Below, in pieces: positions 25,720 through 35,158 of a stretch of 64,000 nucleotides of DNA. The DNA comes from Fulvivirga lutea. Its GTDB lineage: Bacteria; Bacteroidota; Bacteroidia; Cytophagales; Cyclobacteriaceae. A model generated the notes under the pieces. That model worked only from the letters and a program-made list of their open reading frames with translations, did no database searches and had not been told where the DNA came from. Position 1 is the stretch's first letter; each line of letters begins with the position of its first letter. The position numbers were made by a program, and so were the translations under genes. The DNA is taken from positions 916,501 to 980,500 of the forward strand of contig NZ_CP070608.1 in assembly GCF_017068455.1 (NCBI RefSeq), written 5' to 3'.

Positions 25720-26535
25720 ATGATTGAACAGTTTGAAGAAGCGGTAGAATATCTACAAAACCGCGGAGTAAAGGCTCCTGAAATTGGAGTTATTTTAGGC
25801 ACAGGCCTAGGTGATAAATTTGTTGCTGCCATGGAGGTAGAGCTTACTATCAGCTATGAAGATATTCCACATTTTCCATTGGTAACGGTGCTTTCACATG
25901 ATGGTAAATTGATTTACGGTACCGTTCATGGTAAGAAAGTAGTAGCGCTGGATGGCCGCTTTCATTATTATGAAGGCTATTCAATGCAACAGATCACGCT
26001 TCCTGTGCGAGTATTGAAAATGTTAGGGATTAAGAAATTACTCTTATCTAACGCAGCTGGCAATATGAATCTCTCCTGGAAAAAAGGAGAACTCATGCTT
26101 ATTGATGATCATATTAATATGCAGCCTGATAATCCTTTAAGAGGCCAGAATTTTGATGAGTTGGGGCCAAGATTTCCTGATATGAGTGCGCCTTACGACC
26201 CTTCCATGAATACCATATTGGAAGAAATTGCGAAGGAAAATAAGATTACATTAAGAAAGGGAGTGTACGTTTCGGTGATTGGGCCTAACCTGGAAACCCG
26301 GGCAGAGTATCGCTTTTTAAGAAATATCGGAGCAGATGTGGTTGGTATGTCTACCGTACCTGAAGTAATTGTTGCCAACCATATGGGGCTACCATGTTGC
26401 GCAATTTCTGTGATGACAGATGATTGCGACCCTGATAATTTGTCCCCCATAAATATTGATGAAATTATAGCCATTGCGGGCAAGGCAGAAGAAAAATTAA
26501 CTGAGTTATACACAGAACTGATCAAGAGATTATAG
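25720..26535 (+). CDS. Purine nucleoside phosphorylase, PNP-I family (arsenosugar operon)
   Basis: 271 residues from the ATG at 25720; the longer open frame from 25609 runs inside arsS and its extra 37 residues look unlike PNP. Family motifs: GTGLGDKF for phosphate binding, the GTVHGKKVVALDGRFHYYEG loop, SNAAGNMN and the MSTVPEVIVANHMG ribose/base region. It cleaves purine nucleosides with phosphate to base and ribose 1-phosphate. Between arsS and arsM it most plausibly removes adenine from the arsinoyl-adenosine product of ArsS (inference), though ordinary purine salvage is possible. Its stop codon is directly followed by the arsM ATG. Confidence 0.9.
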   Translation: MIEQFEEAVEYLQNRGVKAPEIGVILGTGLGDKFVAAMEVELTISYEDIPHFPLVTVLSHDGKLIYGTVHGKKVVALDGRFHYYEGYSMQQITLPVRVLKMLGIKKLLLSNAAGNMNLSWKKGELMLIDDHINMQPDNPLRGQNFDELGPRFPDMSAPYDPSMNTILEEIAKENKITLRKGVYVSVIGPNLETRAEYRFLRNIGADVVGMSTVPEVIVANHMGLPCCAISVMTDDCDPDNLSPINIDEIIAIAGKAEEKLTELYTELIKRL

Positions 26536-27507
26536 ATGGAAACTTATTTAGAAACCACCAAAAACGTTTATAAAAAGGCAGCTGAAACCCCGGATGTAGG
26601 TCTATGCTGTACAACTACCCCTGTGTGGCAATTACCTGGCTTGAAAATTCCTAAAATTATGCTCGATATGAATTATGGGTGCGGAAGTACTGTAAATCCA
26701 CGTGATTTGGTAAATGACCCTACAATTCTTTATGTAGGAGTTGGTGGCGGAATGGAGCTTTTGCAATTCTCTTACTTCAGTAGAAAAAAAGGCGGAGTGG
26801 TAGGTTTAGATGTTGTGGATGAAATGATAGATGCAAGCCGAAAGAATTTTAAAGAAGCTGAGCAACTTAACCCATGGTTTAAGTCTGATTTTGTGGATTT
26901 AAGAAAAGGCGATGCACTTAATCTACCTGTTGAAGACGAAACAATAGATGTTGCAGCTCAAAACTGTCTGTTCAATATCTTTACAAAAGCCGATTTAAAG
27001 AAAGCGTTAGCAGAAATGTACAGAGTATTAAAGCCTTATGGCAGATTGGTACTTTCCGATCCAATCTGTAATCAACCGATGCCTGAATCTTTGCAAAATG
27101 ATGAGCGATTGAGAGCTCTTTGCCTAAGTGGCGCACTTCCACTAAAAGATTATATTGATATGATTACGGAAGTAGGCTTTGGAACAGTAGAAATCAGAGC
27201 AAAGCGACCCTATCGTATTCTCGATCCAAAGCATTACGATACAGATAAAAATATATTCATCGAAAGTGTAGAGGTATGCGCCATTAAAGACCCGATGCCC
27301 GAAGATGGCCCATGTGTATTTACAGGTAAGACGGCCATTTATTATGGCAGTGAGGAATATTTCGATGATCATAAAGGACACGTATTGATGCCAAATCAGC
27401 CACTGGCAGTTTGCGATAAAACAGCTGGGGCACTAAGCTCTTTAAACAGAGAAGATATTTACATTTCTGACTCTACCTATTTTTATGATGGTGGCGGGTG
27501 CTGTTAA
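26536..27507 (+). CDS. arsM: Arsenosugar-type arsenite S-adenosylmethionine methyltransferase ArsM
   Basis: 323 residues. SAM-binding motif I is LYVGVGGGMELL (about 66-77), followed by acidic GLDVVDEMID and the post-motif LRKGDALNLPVEDETID. Candidate As(III)-binding cysteines include Cys24-Cys25, Cys49, and the Cys in AAQNCLFNIF; the tail ends GGGCC. ArsM methylates arsenite stepwise to mono- and dimethylarsenicals. The short form that starts with a Cys-Cys near residue 24 is the one found with ArsS. The gene abuts the PNP gene with no intergenic base and is 3 nt from the AKR gene, so the whole cluster is one transcription unit. Confidence 0.92.
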   Translation: METYLETTKNVYKKAAETPDVGLCCTTTPVWQLPGLKIPKIMLDMNYGCGSTVNPRDLVNDPTILYVGVGGGMELLQFSYFSRKKGGVVGLDVVDEMIDASRKNFKEAEQLNPWFKSDFVDLRKGDALNLPVEDETIDVAAQNCLFNIFTKADLKKALAEMYRVLKPYGRLVLSDPICNQPMPESLQNDERLRALCLSGALPLKDYIDMITEVGFGTVEIRAKRPYRILDPKHYDTDKNIFIESVEVCAIKDPMPEDGPCVFTGKTAIYYGSEEYFDDHKGHVLMPNQPLAVCDKTAGALSSLNREDIYISDSTYFYDGGGCC

Positions 27508-27510
27508 CCG

Positions 27511-28395
27511 ATGGTAAGTAAAATAAATATTTCTGAATCAGGTCTAGAGCTCAGTGAGCTGGCTTTGGGTATGTGGCGCATACATATGCTGACTACCAAC
27601 CAATTAGATCAGTTGTTAAACACTGCATTGGATAACGGTATAACAACCTTTGATCATGCAGATATTTATGGCGGTTATACTTGCGAGGCAGTTTTTGGGC
27701 CATGGATGAAAGCCAACAAAGACAAAAGATCAGAAATTCAACTTGTTTCTAAATGTGGCATTAAACTTCTATCGGAGAATAGACCAGAGCATCGAATCAA
27801 GCATTACGATACTTCTAAAAAGCACATCATTCAATCAGTTGAAAATTCTCTAGAACAATTAAGCGCAGACTATCTCGACCTTTTATTGATTCATAGGCCT
27901 GATCCTTTAATGAATGTATTTGAGATGGCAGATGCATTTGCTTCTCTCAAACAATCCGGGAAGGTCAACTATTTTGGTGTTTCAAACTTCACCAATCATC
28001 AGTTTGACCTATTGGCAAGTGCCTGCGATATGCCTTTAGTTACAAATCAGATTGAAGTTTCTTTATACCAACATCAACCTTTGTTTGATGGCACATTAGA
28101 TCATTTGAACAAATTAAAGATTAACCCAATGGCATGGTCGCCTTTGGGTGGCTCTAAACATATTTCGGATGCCATTGCTAATCAAGACCTTCAAAAGTTA
28201 GCTGATAAATACTGTGTATCAGTAGGCGATTTATTATTGATTTGGGTGCTTCAACTTCCTGTCGGCATACTGCCCGTTATTGGCACCATGAGCATCGAAA
28301 GAGTTCAATCAGCCGTTAAAAACTATCAAACTAAATTAGAACGTGAAGATTGGTTCGCAATGCTGAAGATAGTAAGCGGCCAAGATGTCGCTTGA
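27511..28395 (+). CDS. Aldo/keto reductase (arsenosugar operon)
   Basis: 294 residues in a TIM-barrel AKR of the YdhF-like group. The catalytic tetrad region is visible: Asp and Tyr in TTFDHADIYGGYTCE (about 47-61), a Lys in LVSKCGIK and a His in LLIHRPDPL. The C-terminal cofactor loop IGTMSIERVQSAV binds NADPH. It starts 3 nt after arsM, which ties it to the arsenosugar cluster. Reducing a ribose-type aldehyde or ketone intermediate after adenine removal is a reasonable hypothesis but is not shown by sequence. Confidence 0.88.
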   Translation: MVSKINISESGLELSELALGMWRIHMLTTNQLDQLLNTALDNGITTFDHADIYGGYTCEAVFGPWMKANKDKRSEIQLVSKCGIKLLSENRPEHRIKHYDTSKKHIIQSVENSLEQLSADYLDLLLIHRPDPLMNVFEMADAFASLKQSGKVNYFGVSNFTNHQFDLLASACDMPLVTNQIEVSLYQHQPLFDGTLDHLNKLKINPMAWSPLGGSKHISDAIANQDLQKLADKYCVSVGDLLLIWVLQLPVGILPVIGTMSIERVQSAVKNYQTKLEREDWFAMLKIVSGQDVA

Positions 28396-28449
28396 TCATC
28401 TTTTTACTGCCATTGTAATTGATTAACTAAAGCACGAACTTTGTGTTTT

Positions 28450-28457
28450 TATTTTTG
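28450..28457 (+). promoter_or_regulatory. Putative -7 promoter element of uvrA
   Basis: TATTTTTG matches TAnnTTTG exactly, 17 bp before the ATG. I see no TTG at the expected -33 distance, so this is a partial match. Confidence 0.35.
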
Positions 28458-28474
28458 AAAGGCACTATTTCTCA

Positions 28475-31336
28475 ATGACAAAAACGCAAGAGGTATTAGA
28501 TAAAGAGGAGTTGGATTTCACCGGACATGATTCCATTGAAATTATTGGTGCACGAGAACATAACCTCAAGAATGTAAGCCTTTCATTTCCTAGAAATAAG
28601 CTGGTCGTAATTACTGGAATTAGCGGCAGCGGTAAATCTTCGTTAGCATTTGATACCATTTATGCAGAGGGCCAAAGGAGGTACATGGAAAGCTTTTCTG
28701 CTTATGCCCGTTCTTTCATCGGCAACCTAGAGCGACCGGATGTAGACAAAATAAACGGCCTCAGCCCGGTTATTTCTATCGAGCAAAAAACTACTTCTCG
28801 TAATCCAAGGTCTACGGTAGGTACAGTTACAGAAATTTACGATTTCCTGCGTCTGCTTTTTGCCAGAGCAGGTGAGGCGGTTTCATATGTTACAGGAGAA
28901 AAAATGATCAGACAATCTGAAGATCAGATTTTGGATCATATTATGAGCTTCTTTAATAAACGAAAGTTAGTTCTTCTCGCTCCGGTTGTAAAAGGTCGTA
29001 AGGGGCATTATCGTGAATTATTTCGTCAAGTCCAGAAGTCAGGCTACACTCGTGTGAGAGTAGATGGCGAGTTGATGGAAATTGTACCAAAAATGCAGGT
29101 CGATCGATACAAAACGCATGACATCGAAGTAGTTGTTGATCGAATTTTGGTAGAAGATAAAGATCGTTACCGCATTAGCCAGTCGATTAAAACAGCTATG
29201 AAAGAAGGTAATGGCGTGATGATGCTGTTGGATGAGGAAAATAAAATCCATCACTACTCTAAATACCTGATGGATCCGAAAAGTGGTATCTCGTATGATG
29301 AACCTGCTCCTAACTCGTTTTCCTTTAATTCGCCTTATGGTGCTTGTCCGAAGTGTAATGGATTGGGTGTAACTGAGGAGATTACGGAAGAGTCCGTAAT
29401 TCCTGATAAATCGATAAGTATTAGCCGTGGAGGTATTCTTCCTCTAGGTGAGTTTAGAGATATCTGGATTTTTAAAAAAATAGAGGCAATCCTCAAGCGC
29501 TATAAAGTCAACTTAACAACGCCAATAAAGGATATTCCTGAGGAAGTGTTGAGTATTTTGCTTCATGGTGATAGTGTGCCCGTTGCAGTAAAGTCAGTAA
29601 AATATCCGGGCACTGATTGGAATACAAAGTTTGAAGGGATCATCAAGTTTTTGGAAAAACAAAAAGAAGGTGGTTCCGATAAGATTCAACAATGGGTCAA
29701 TGATTTTACCATCACTCAAACTTGCGATAGTTGTAACGGTTACAGACTGAAGAAAGAGTCATTGCACTTCTTAATCGATCAAAAACACATTGGTCAGTTA
29801 GCGGAGATGGATATCTCTACTCTGGGTGAATGGTTTGTTGGCCTGGAAGATAGACTATCAGACAAGCAGAATCGAATTGCTGCTGAGGTACTGAAAGAGC
29901 TCAGAAAAAGAATCGGATTTTTGTTGGATGTTGGTCTCGATTATCTACAACTAAACAGGCCATTAAAAACACTTTCTGGTGGTGAGGCGCAGCGAATAAG
30001 ATTAGCTACTCAAATCGGTACGCAGCTAGTAGGTGTGCTTTATATTCTTGATGAACCAAGCATTGGACTCCATCAGCGTGATAACGTAAAGCTCATCAAA
30101 GCTCTGAAAGATTTAAGGGACTTAGGCAATTCAGTGATTGTTGTAGAACATGATCAGGAGATGATGATGGAGTCTGACTATGTGATTGACATTGGCCCAG
30201 GGGCAGGAAGGCATGGAGGAGCTATTGTGGCTGCTGGTACACCCAAAGATTTTTTAGCTCAGAAAAGTGCTACAGCAGATTACTTGAGCGGCAAAAGAAA
30301 AATTGAGATCCCTTCAGAGCGAAGAAAAGGAACGGGCAAGTCACTCAAATTGACAGGAGCAAAGGGCCATAATTTAAAGAATGTTAACCTTGAAATTCCT
30401 TTAGGCACGCTCACACTGGTAACCGGAGTTAGTGGTAGCGGTAAATCAACCCTTATTCACGATACCTTATTCCCGATTTTAAACCAACATTTTTATCGTT
30501 CCAGACAAGAGCCTCTGGAATACAAAAAAGTGGATGGGCTCAAGGAATTAGATAAAGTTATTGAAGTGGATCAATCGCCTATAGGCAGAACGCCACGTTC
30601 TAACCCGGCCACTTATACTGGAGTTTTTACGGACATTCGAGCGTTATTTTCTGAGTTACCAGAGGCCAAGATCAGAGGGTATAAACCTGGCAGGTTTTCT
30701 TTTAATGTAAAGGGAGGCCGTTGTGAGACCTGTGAAGGAGCCGGACTAAGGCTCATAGAAATGGATTTCTTGCCTGATGTTCATGTGCCTTGTGAAACAT
30801 GTAAAGGGAAACGTTACAATCGTGAAACTTTGGAGGTTAGGTTTAAAGGCAAATCTATTTCAGACGTGCTGGAGATGACGGTAGAAGAAGCCGTTGAGTT
30901 TTTTGAAAATCAGCCGAAGATTTTACGAAAGATCAAAACACTTCACGATGTTGGTCTTGATTATATTTCGCTAGGCCAGCATGCCACAACACTGTCTGGT
31001 GGCGAGGCACAACGCGTGAAGCTGGCAACAGAACTTTCCAAAAAGGATACGGGCAAAACCATGTACATTTTGGATGAACCAACTACCGGACTACATTTTC
31101 AGGATATCCAACACTTACTCGATGTGCTAAATCAGTTGGTGGAGAAAGGAAATACAGTCTTAATTATTGAGCATAATATGGATGTCATTAAAGTAGCGGA
31201 TTATATTGTCGACTTAGGCCCTGAAGGCGGATCAGGTGGTGGGGAAATTGTGTGTAGCGGCTCACCAGAGGAGATAATTAAAAATAAAAAAAGTTACACA
31301 GCTAAATATTTGGCGCCTGAATTGGCAAAAAAATAG
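28475..31336 (+). CDS. uvrA: Excinuclease ABC subunit UvrA
   Basis: 953 residues, standard length. Two ABC ATPase modules: Walker A GISGSGKSS near residue 48 and GVSGSGKST near 651, each with an LSGGEAQR signature and a D-E Walker B. Zinc fingers are CPKCNGLG with CDSCNGY, and CETCEGAG with CETCKGK. UvrA scans DNA for bulky lesions and loads UvrB. It is monocistronic. uvrC is also in this window, but uvrB is not. Confidence 0.98.
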   Translation: MTKTQEVLDKEELDFTGHDSIEIIGAREHNLKNVSLSFPRNKLVVITGISGSGKSSLAFDTIYAEGQRRYMESFSAYARSFIGNLERPDVDKINGLSPVISIEQKTTSRNPRSTVGTVTEIYDFLRLLFARAGEAVSYVTGEKMIRQSEDQILDHIMSFFNKRKLVLLAPVVKGRKGHYRELFRQVQKSGYTRVRVDGELMEIVPKMQVDRYKTHDIEVVVDRILVEDKDRYRISQSIKTAMKEGNGVMMLLDEENKIHHYSKYLMDPKSGISYDEPAPNSFSFNSPYGACPKCNGLGVTEEITEESVIPDKSISISRGGILPLGEFRDIWIFKKIEAILKRYKVNLTTPIKDIPEEVLSILLHGDSVPVAVKSVKYPGTDWNTKFEGIIKFLEKQKEGGSDKIQQWVNDFTITQTCDSCNGYRLKKESLHFLIDQKHIGQLAEMDISTLGEWFVGLEDRLSDKQNRIAAEVLKELRKRIGFLLDVGLDYLQLNRPLKTLSGGEAQRIRLATQIGTQLVGVLYILDEPSIGLHQRDNVKLIKALKDLRDLGNSVIVVEHDQEMMMESDYVIDIGPGAGRHGGAIVAAGTPKDFLAQKSATADYLSGKRKIEIPSERRKGTGKSLKLTGAKGHNLKNVNLEIPLGTLTLVTGVSGSGKSTLIHDTLFPILNQHFYRSRQEPLEYKKVDGLKELDKVIEVDQSPIGRTPRSNPATYTGVFTDIRALFSELPEAKIRGYKPGRFSFNVKGGRCETCEGAGLRLIEMDFLPDVHVPCETCKGKRYNRETLEVRFKGKSISDVLEMTVEEAVEFFENQPKILRKIKTLHDVGLDYISLGQHATTLSGGEAQRVKLATELSKKDTGKTMYILDEPTTGLHFQDIQHLLDVLNQLVEKGNTVLIIEHNMDVIKVADYIVDLGPEGGSGGGEIVCSGSPEEIIKNKKSYTAKYLAPELAKK

Positions 31337-31411
31337 ACCGTTCATCCTTTTGATATAGTTCATTTTTCAAAAATTAATTTAGATTTCAGAGTTGGATTAA
31401 TTTTTTTAGTG

Positions 31412-32269
31412 ATGAATAGAGCTGTTTCTTTCTCTTCGATTCTTATTCTTTTTATGTGCATTAATTTGTCCAAAGCACAGCTGTCAGGCGATACTTTTGC
31501 TTCAGCATCTACAAGTAAATCAGCTAATTGGGTACTCACTTATTCCGAAGCACCGGGCTTTGCCTCAAAAAATACAAAGGGTGAAATATCAGGTGTCTGT
31601 GTGGATATCATGAAGGAGTTTAAGAAATATGTTGAGAAAGAGCATGGTATATCTGTCAACATCACTTTTGAATCAAAAAATGCAAATGATTTTACCGAGT
31701 TTTTAGAGACCGTGAAAAACTCTGAAGGAGGTGTGTTTGGATTAAGTAATACCACTATTACTGAGGCCCGAAAATCTGACTATAATTTTAGTCCACCATA
31801 CATTACCAACATTGGTATGATATTGTCCAATAATAATGTACCTACATTGGTAGACCTACCAAACATTGCTCAAAAGTTTAAAGGCATGACAGCGGTGACA
31901 GTAAAAAACACCACCAATGAAAACCAAATATTGAATATTAAAAAGCAGTATTTCCCTACGTTAAAAATTGAGTATGTTCCAAGTTTTGCACAGGCCATGC
32001 AAATCATAGCTAAAGACAGTAAGAAATTTGCCAACGTTGATTTTACATACTATTTCGAAGCAATACAAAACAGGAAGCCCATTAAACGTCATCCAGGTGG
32101 TGATGACAAGACTGAACAGTTTGGTATAATCATGCCTAAATCCAATGACTGGTCGCCATTATTAGAGGAGTTTATGAGTTCAGGCTTTTTACAAAGTGCG
32201 GAGTACAAACAGATTATATCTGCCAATCTGGGGCAGGCGGCCATGAAGTTTTTTGAGTCGTTGAAATAG
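31412..32269 (+). CDS. Periplasmic solute-binding (SBP_bac_3-like) protein
   Basis: 285 residues from the ATG at 31412, with a signal peptide (1-23, ending LSKAQ). The mature chain has the bacterial extracellular solute-binding family 3 fold: a WVLTYSEAPGFASKNTKGEISG ligand-lobe start is followed by a VDIMKEF helix and the GVFGLSNTTITEARKSDYNFSPPY hinge motif. Family members bind amino acids for ABC importers or act as stand-alone sensors. No permease or ATPase lies nearby, so it may be a free ligand-binding protein. A short hairpin follows. Confidence 0.82.
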   Translation: MNRAVSFSSILILFMCINLSKAQLSGDTFASASTSKSANWVLTYSEAPGFASKNTKGEISGVCVDIMKEFKKYVEKEHGISVNITFESKNANDFTEFLETVKNSEGGVFGLSNTTITEARKSDYNFSPPYITNIGMILSNNNVPTLVDLPNIAQKFKGMTAVTVKNTTNENQILNIKKQYFPTLKIEYVPSFAQAMQIIAKDSKKFANVDFTYYFEAIQNRKPIKRHPGGDDKTEQFGIIMPKSNDWSPLLEEFMSSGFLQSAEYKQIISANLGQAAMKFFESLK

Positions 32270-32293
32270 TCTAAAAAAATAATGGTTCGAAAG

Positions 32294-32318
32294 AAAAAGC
32301 CGCGCGAAGCGGCTTTCT
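32294..32318 (+). terminator. Terminator after the solute-binding protein gene
   Basis: AAAGCCGC (32296-32303) pairs with GCGGCTTT (32309-32316) around a 5-nt loop; the T-tract is short. Confidence 0.6.
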
Positions 32319-32480
32319 CATTCAAACCAAAACCTTAAAACTCATCAACTATGAATTTGCGATTGTATAGGTATAATCAATATTTACTAAAAAGAGTTCC
32401 CGCCATAAATTAATTACAATTTGTTGATGTTAACCATGCGTTGAGACTTAACTTCACATCAACAAAAATACTCTGGTAAT

Positions 32481-33782
32481 ATGGTTAGAATTCCAAAGAG
32501 CGATAATCCAAGAATAGTAATAATTGGAGGAGGTTTTGCTGGTATTAAACTTGTTAAAAAACTCAAAAACCTCCCCGTTCAAATTGTCCTTTTCGATCGT
32601 AATAATTACCACACTTTCCAGCCACTTTTATATCAGGTAGCAACGGCAGGTTTAGAGCCTGATTCTATAGCCGACCCACTTAGAAAGCAGTTGGAGCCGG
32701 TGAAGAATTTCTTTTTCCGAATGGCGGAAGTCTATTCTGTTGATCCATTAGCAAATACCATTAAAACTGAAATAGGAGAGTTAAGCTATGATTACCTTGT
32801 AATCGCTACCGGTTCTAAAACCAATTACTTTGGCAACGAGTCAATCATGGATCATGCCTTTCCATTAAAGCAGATACCTCAAGCGTTGGATTTGCGTAGC
32901 CATATCCTTCAAAATTTTGAATCCGCCACTATCAGCGAAAATGATAAGGAAAAAGCATCTCGAATGAATATTGCCATTGTTGGTGGTGGTCCAACAGGTG
33001 TAGAAGTAGCGGGTGCTCTTGGCGAATTAAAGAAAAGTATTTTGCCAAAAGACTATCCCGAATTAGATTTTAAAAACATGAATATTACCCTCTTGGAGGG
33101 TACCTCCAGGCTTCTGAATGGAATGTCAGAAAGTGCTTCTAATAGAGCCATCAAATATTTAAAGAAATTTGATGTTCATGTGAAGCTCAATACATTGGTT
33201 ACATCCTATGACGGTCATTCAGCTCAGCTAAACAATGGCGAGACAATTGAAACACATACACTTATTTGGGCGGCCGGTGTTCAGGGCAATTACCCTCTTG
33301 GTTTACCGGAAGAGTCAATCGTCAAAAGTAGATTAAAGGTGGATAGGACCAACAAACTTATTGGTTCAGAAAATATTTATGCCATTGGTGATATTGCCAC
33401 CATGACAACGGAGGAATATCCTAATGGGCATCCAATGCTGGCTCAGGTAGCCATACAACAAGGAAGGCTACTGGCCGAAAATTTTAAAAGATTACTTCAC
33501 GGAAAGGAACCAAAGCTTTTTGAATACAACGACAAAGGATCGATGGCTACCATTGGCCGAAATAAGGCAGTGGCAGACCTACCGGGCAACATTCGCCTGG
33601 GAGGACTTATTGCCTGGTTACTTTGGATGTTTGTTCACCTCATTTCAATCATTGGTTTTAGAAATAAAATTATAGTATTTAGTAACTGGGTATGGAATTA
33701 CTTTACTTATGATAAAGGTACCCGACTAATTATCAGGCGATTCGTTCCTAAAAAACAAAAGTTGAAGAATGAAGCAGTTTAA
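32481..33782 (+). CDS. Type II NADH dehydrogenase (NDH-2)-like FAD oxidoreductase
   Basis: 433 residues. Two dinucleotide-binding motifs: VIIGGGFAGIKL (about 12-23) for FAD and IAIVGGGPTGVEVAG (about 170-184) for NADH, then the FAD-contact IYAIGDIATM. A C-terminal hydrophobic helix (LIAWLLWMFVHLISIIGF) anchors it to the membrane. NDH-2 transfers electrons from NADH to quinone without pumping protons. It overlaps a small membrane-protein gene by 14 nt. Confidence 0.93.
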   Translation: MVRIPKSDNPRIVIIGGGFAGIKLVKKLKNLPVQIVLFDRNNYHTFQPLLYQVATAGLEPDSIADPLRKQLEPVKNFFFRMAEVYSVDPLANTIKTEIGELSYDYLVIATGSKTNYFGNESIMDHAFPLKQIPQALDLRSHILQNFESATISENDKEKASRMNIAIVGGGPTGVEVAGALGELKKSILPKDYPELDFKNMNITLLEGTSRLLNGMSESASNRAIKYLKKFDVHVKLNTLVTSYDGHSAQLNNGETIETHTLIWAAGVQGNYPLGLPEESIVKSRLKVDRTNKLIGSENIYAIGDIATMTTEEYPNGHPMLAQVAIQQGRLLAENFKRLLHGKEPKLFEYNDKGSMATIGRNKAVADLPGNIRLGGLIAWLLWMFVHLISIIGFRNKIIVFSNWVWNYFTYDKGTRLIIRRFVPKKQKLKNEAV

Positions 33783-34014
33783 CACGCAATATATTGTTGC
33801 TGCGCTAATGTTGGCTTTTTCAGCATATCAGCTTACCCTACCCGACTATTGGGAGTTTAGCCTCTATTGCTCGGCAGGTTTAGCATTTTTAGTAATGGGT
33901 TTAATTAAAGAAGACAAATTACCTCAATACAAAAAGGCACTAACCGTACTCTCCTGGATTTTGATTTTTTTAGCAGGGTTTCTATTGCTATTTCTTGCCA
34001 GAACAGATGTTTAA
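33769..34014 (+). CDS. Small membrane protein overlapping the NDH-2 gene
   Basis: 81 residues with three hydrophobic segments (about 9-21, 30-46 and 58-77), starting with an ATG inside the last codons of the NDH-2 gene (14-nt overlap). The overlap implies translational coupling. No family recognised; it may assist the dehydrogenase at the membrane (inference). Confidence 0.7.
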   Translation: MKQFNTQYIVAALMLAFSAYQLTLPDYWEFSLYCSAGLAFLVMGLIKEDKLPQYKKALTVLSWILIFLAGFLLLFLARTDV

Positions 34015-34108
34015 TGCCCCTTAAGGCATAAATACTTCCATTGGTAACATTTTCTGATCTTTGATATCCAGAATTGGTATTTTTATGTATCAGTTTTGGA
34101 TGTAGCCT

Positions 34109-35158
34109 TTGAATAAACTCAAACTATATTGGTCATTGCAGATTGGCGGCTGGCTCATGTTTGCTATCGTGCAAATATTGGGTTTCCTGCTTTTGGGAGA
34201 TGTGAGGCTTTCAATCTATCAAATAGCCTTTTGGTTTTTAGAGGCAGGTTTGTTTTTGGTAACAACGCACTTGTTCAGATCATTTATCATCAAGCGTAAA
34301 TGGCTTTCCTACAACATGTCCAAACTCATACCTCGGGTTATTTTGGCCGTGATTATTCTAGCCAGTGTAGTTTACATTTTAAGGATGGCGATAGCTATGC
34401 CTTTGAATATGTATAACCCGAATGTTGCGTGGAGAATGACCAATTTCTTAGGGCTATCCTCAGTATATGCACTCATATTTTTTCTTTGGTCGGTACTTTA
34501 TTTTATTTACCATTATTTCGAGAGATATAATACTTCACTCAAACATGAAGCTGCGATGAACGAGATTGAACTTAATAATCTTAAATCGCAGTTAAACCCT
34601 CACTTCATTTTTAATGCATTGAACAGCATTCGTGCATTGGTAGATGAAAATCCAAAAAAGTCTAAAAACTCCATTACACAGCTTTCCAATATTCTGAGGA
34701 ATTCGTTGGTAACGGACAAGAAAAAACTCACCTCCTTTAATGAAGAACTAAAAATTGTAAAAGATTATCTCGGGTTGGAAACCATTCGTTTTGAAGAACG
34801 ACTAAAAACCTCTTTTGAAATTCATCCTGATTCTAACATGTTTCAAGTGCCACCATTAATGCTTCAAACATTGGTGGAAAATGGAGTGAAACATGGCATT
34901 TCTAAACTCAAAGAAGGTGGTTTCGTAAAGCTAAAAACTAGTGTTACTGACAATGAATTTATTATTCAAATTAGAAACAGCGGTACGTATAAATTAAATG
35001 GAGTATCAAAAAATAAACCAGGCCTTGGGTTAAAAAATACAAGGCACAGACTAGAACTACTTTATGGCGATAAGGCTAGAGTAGAGATTCGTAATGAATC
35101 AAAGAATATCGTTTTAACAGAACTAATAATACCTAATAATGAGAGCATTAATAATTGA
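34109..35158 (+). CDS. LytS/YpdA-type sensor histidine kinase
   Basis: 349 residues. Four N-terminal membrane helices (about 8-140) without a large periplasmic sensor are followed by a His_kinase domain: phospho-acceptor in LNPHFIFNALNSIRALV (about 165-181), N-box VPPLMLQTLVENGVKHG and the G-box GLGLKNTRHRLELLYG. The start is TTG at 34109; an in-frame TAG two codons upstream excludes a longer product, and a later Met would cut helix 1. It overlaps the downstream regulator by 20 nt, so the pair forms one signalling unit. Signal unknown. Confidence 0.93.
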   Translation: MNKLKLYWSLQIGGWLMFAIVQILGFLLLGDVRLSIYQIAFWFLEAGLFLVTTHLFRSFIIKRKWLSYNMSKLIPRVILAVIILASVVYILRMAIAMPLNMYNPNVAWRMTNFLGLSSVYALIFFLWSVLYFIYHYFERYNTSLKHEAAMNEIELNNLKSQLNPHFIFNALNSIRALVDENPKKSKNSITQLSNILRNSLVTDKKKLTSFNEELKIVKDYLGLETIRFEERLKTSFEIHPDSNMFQVPPLMLQTLVENGVKHGISKLKEGGFVKLKTSVTDNEFIIQIRNSGTYKLNGVSKNKPGLGLKNTRHRLELLYGDKARVEIRNESKNIVLTELIIPNNESINN

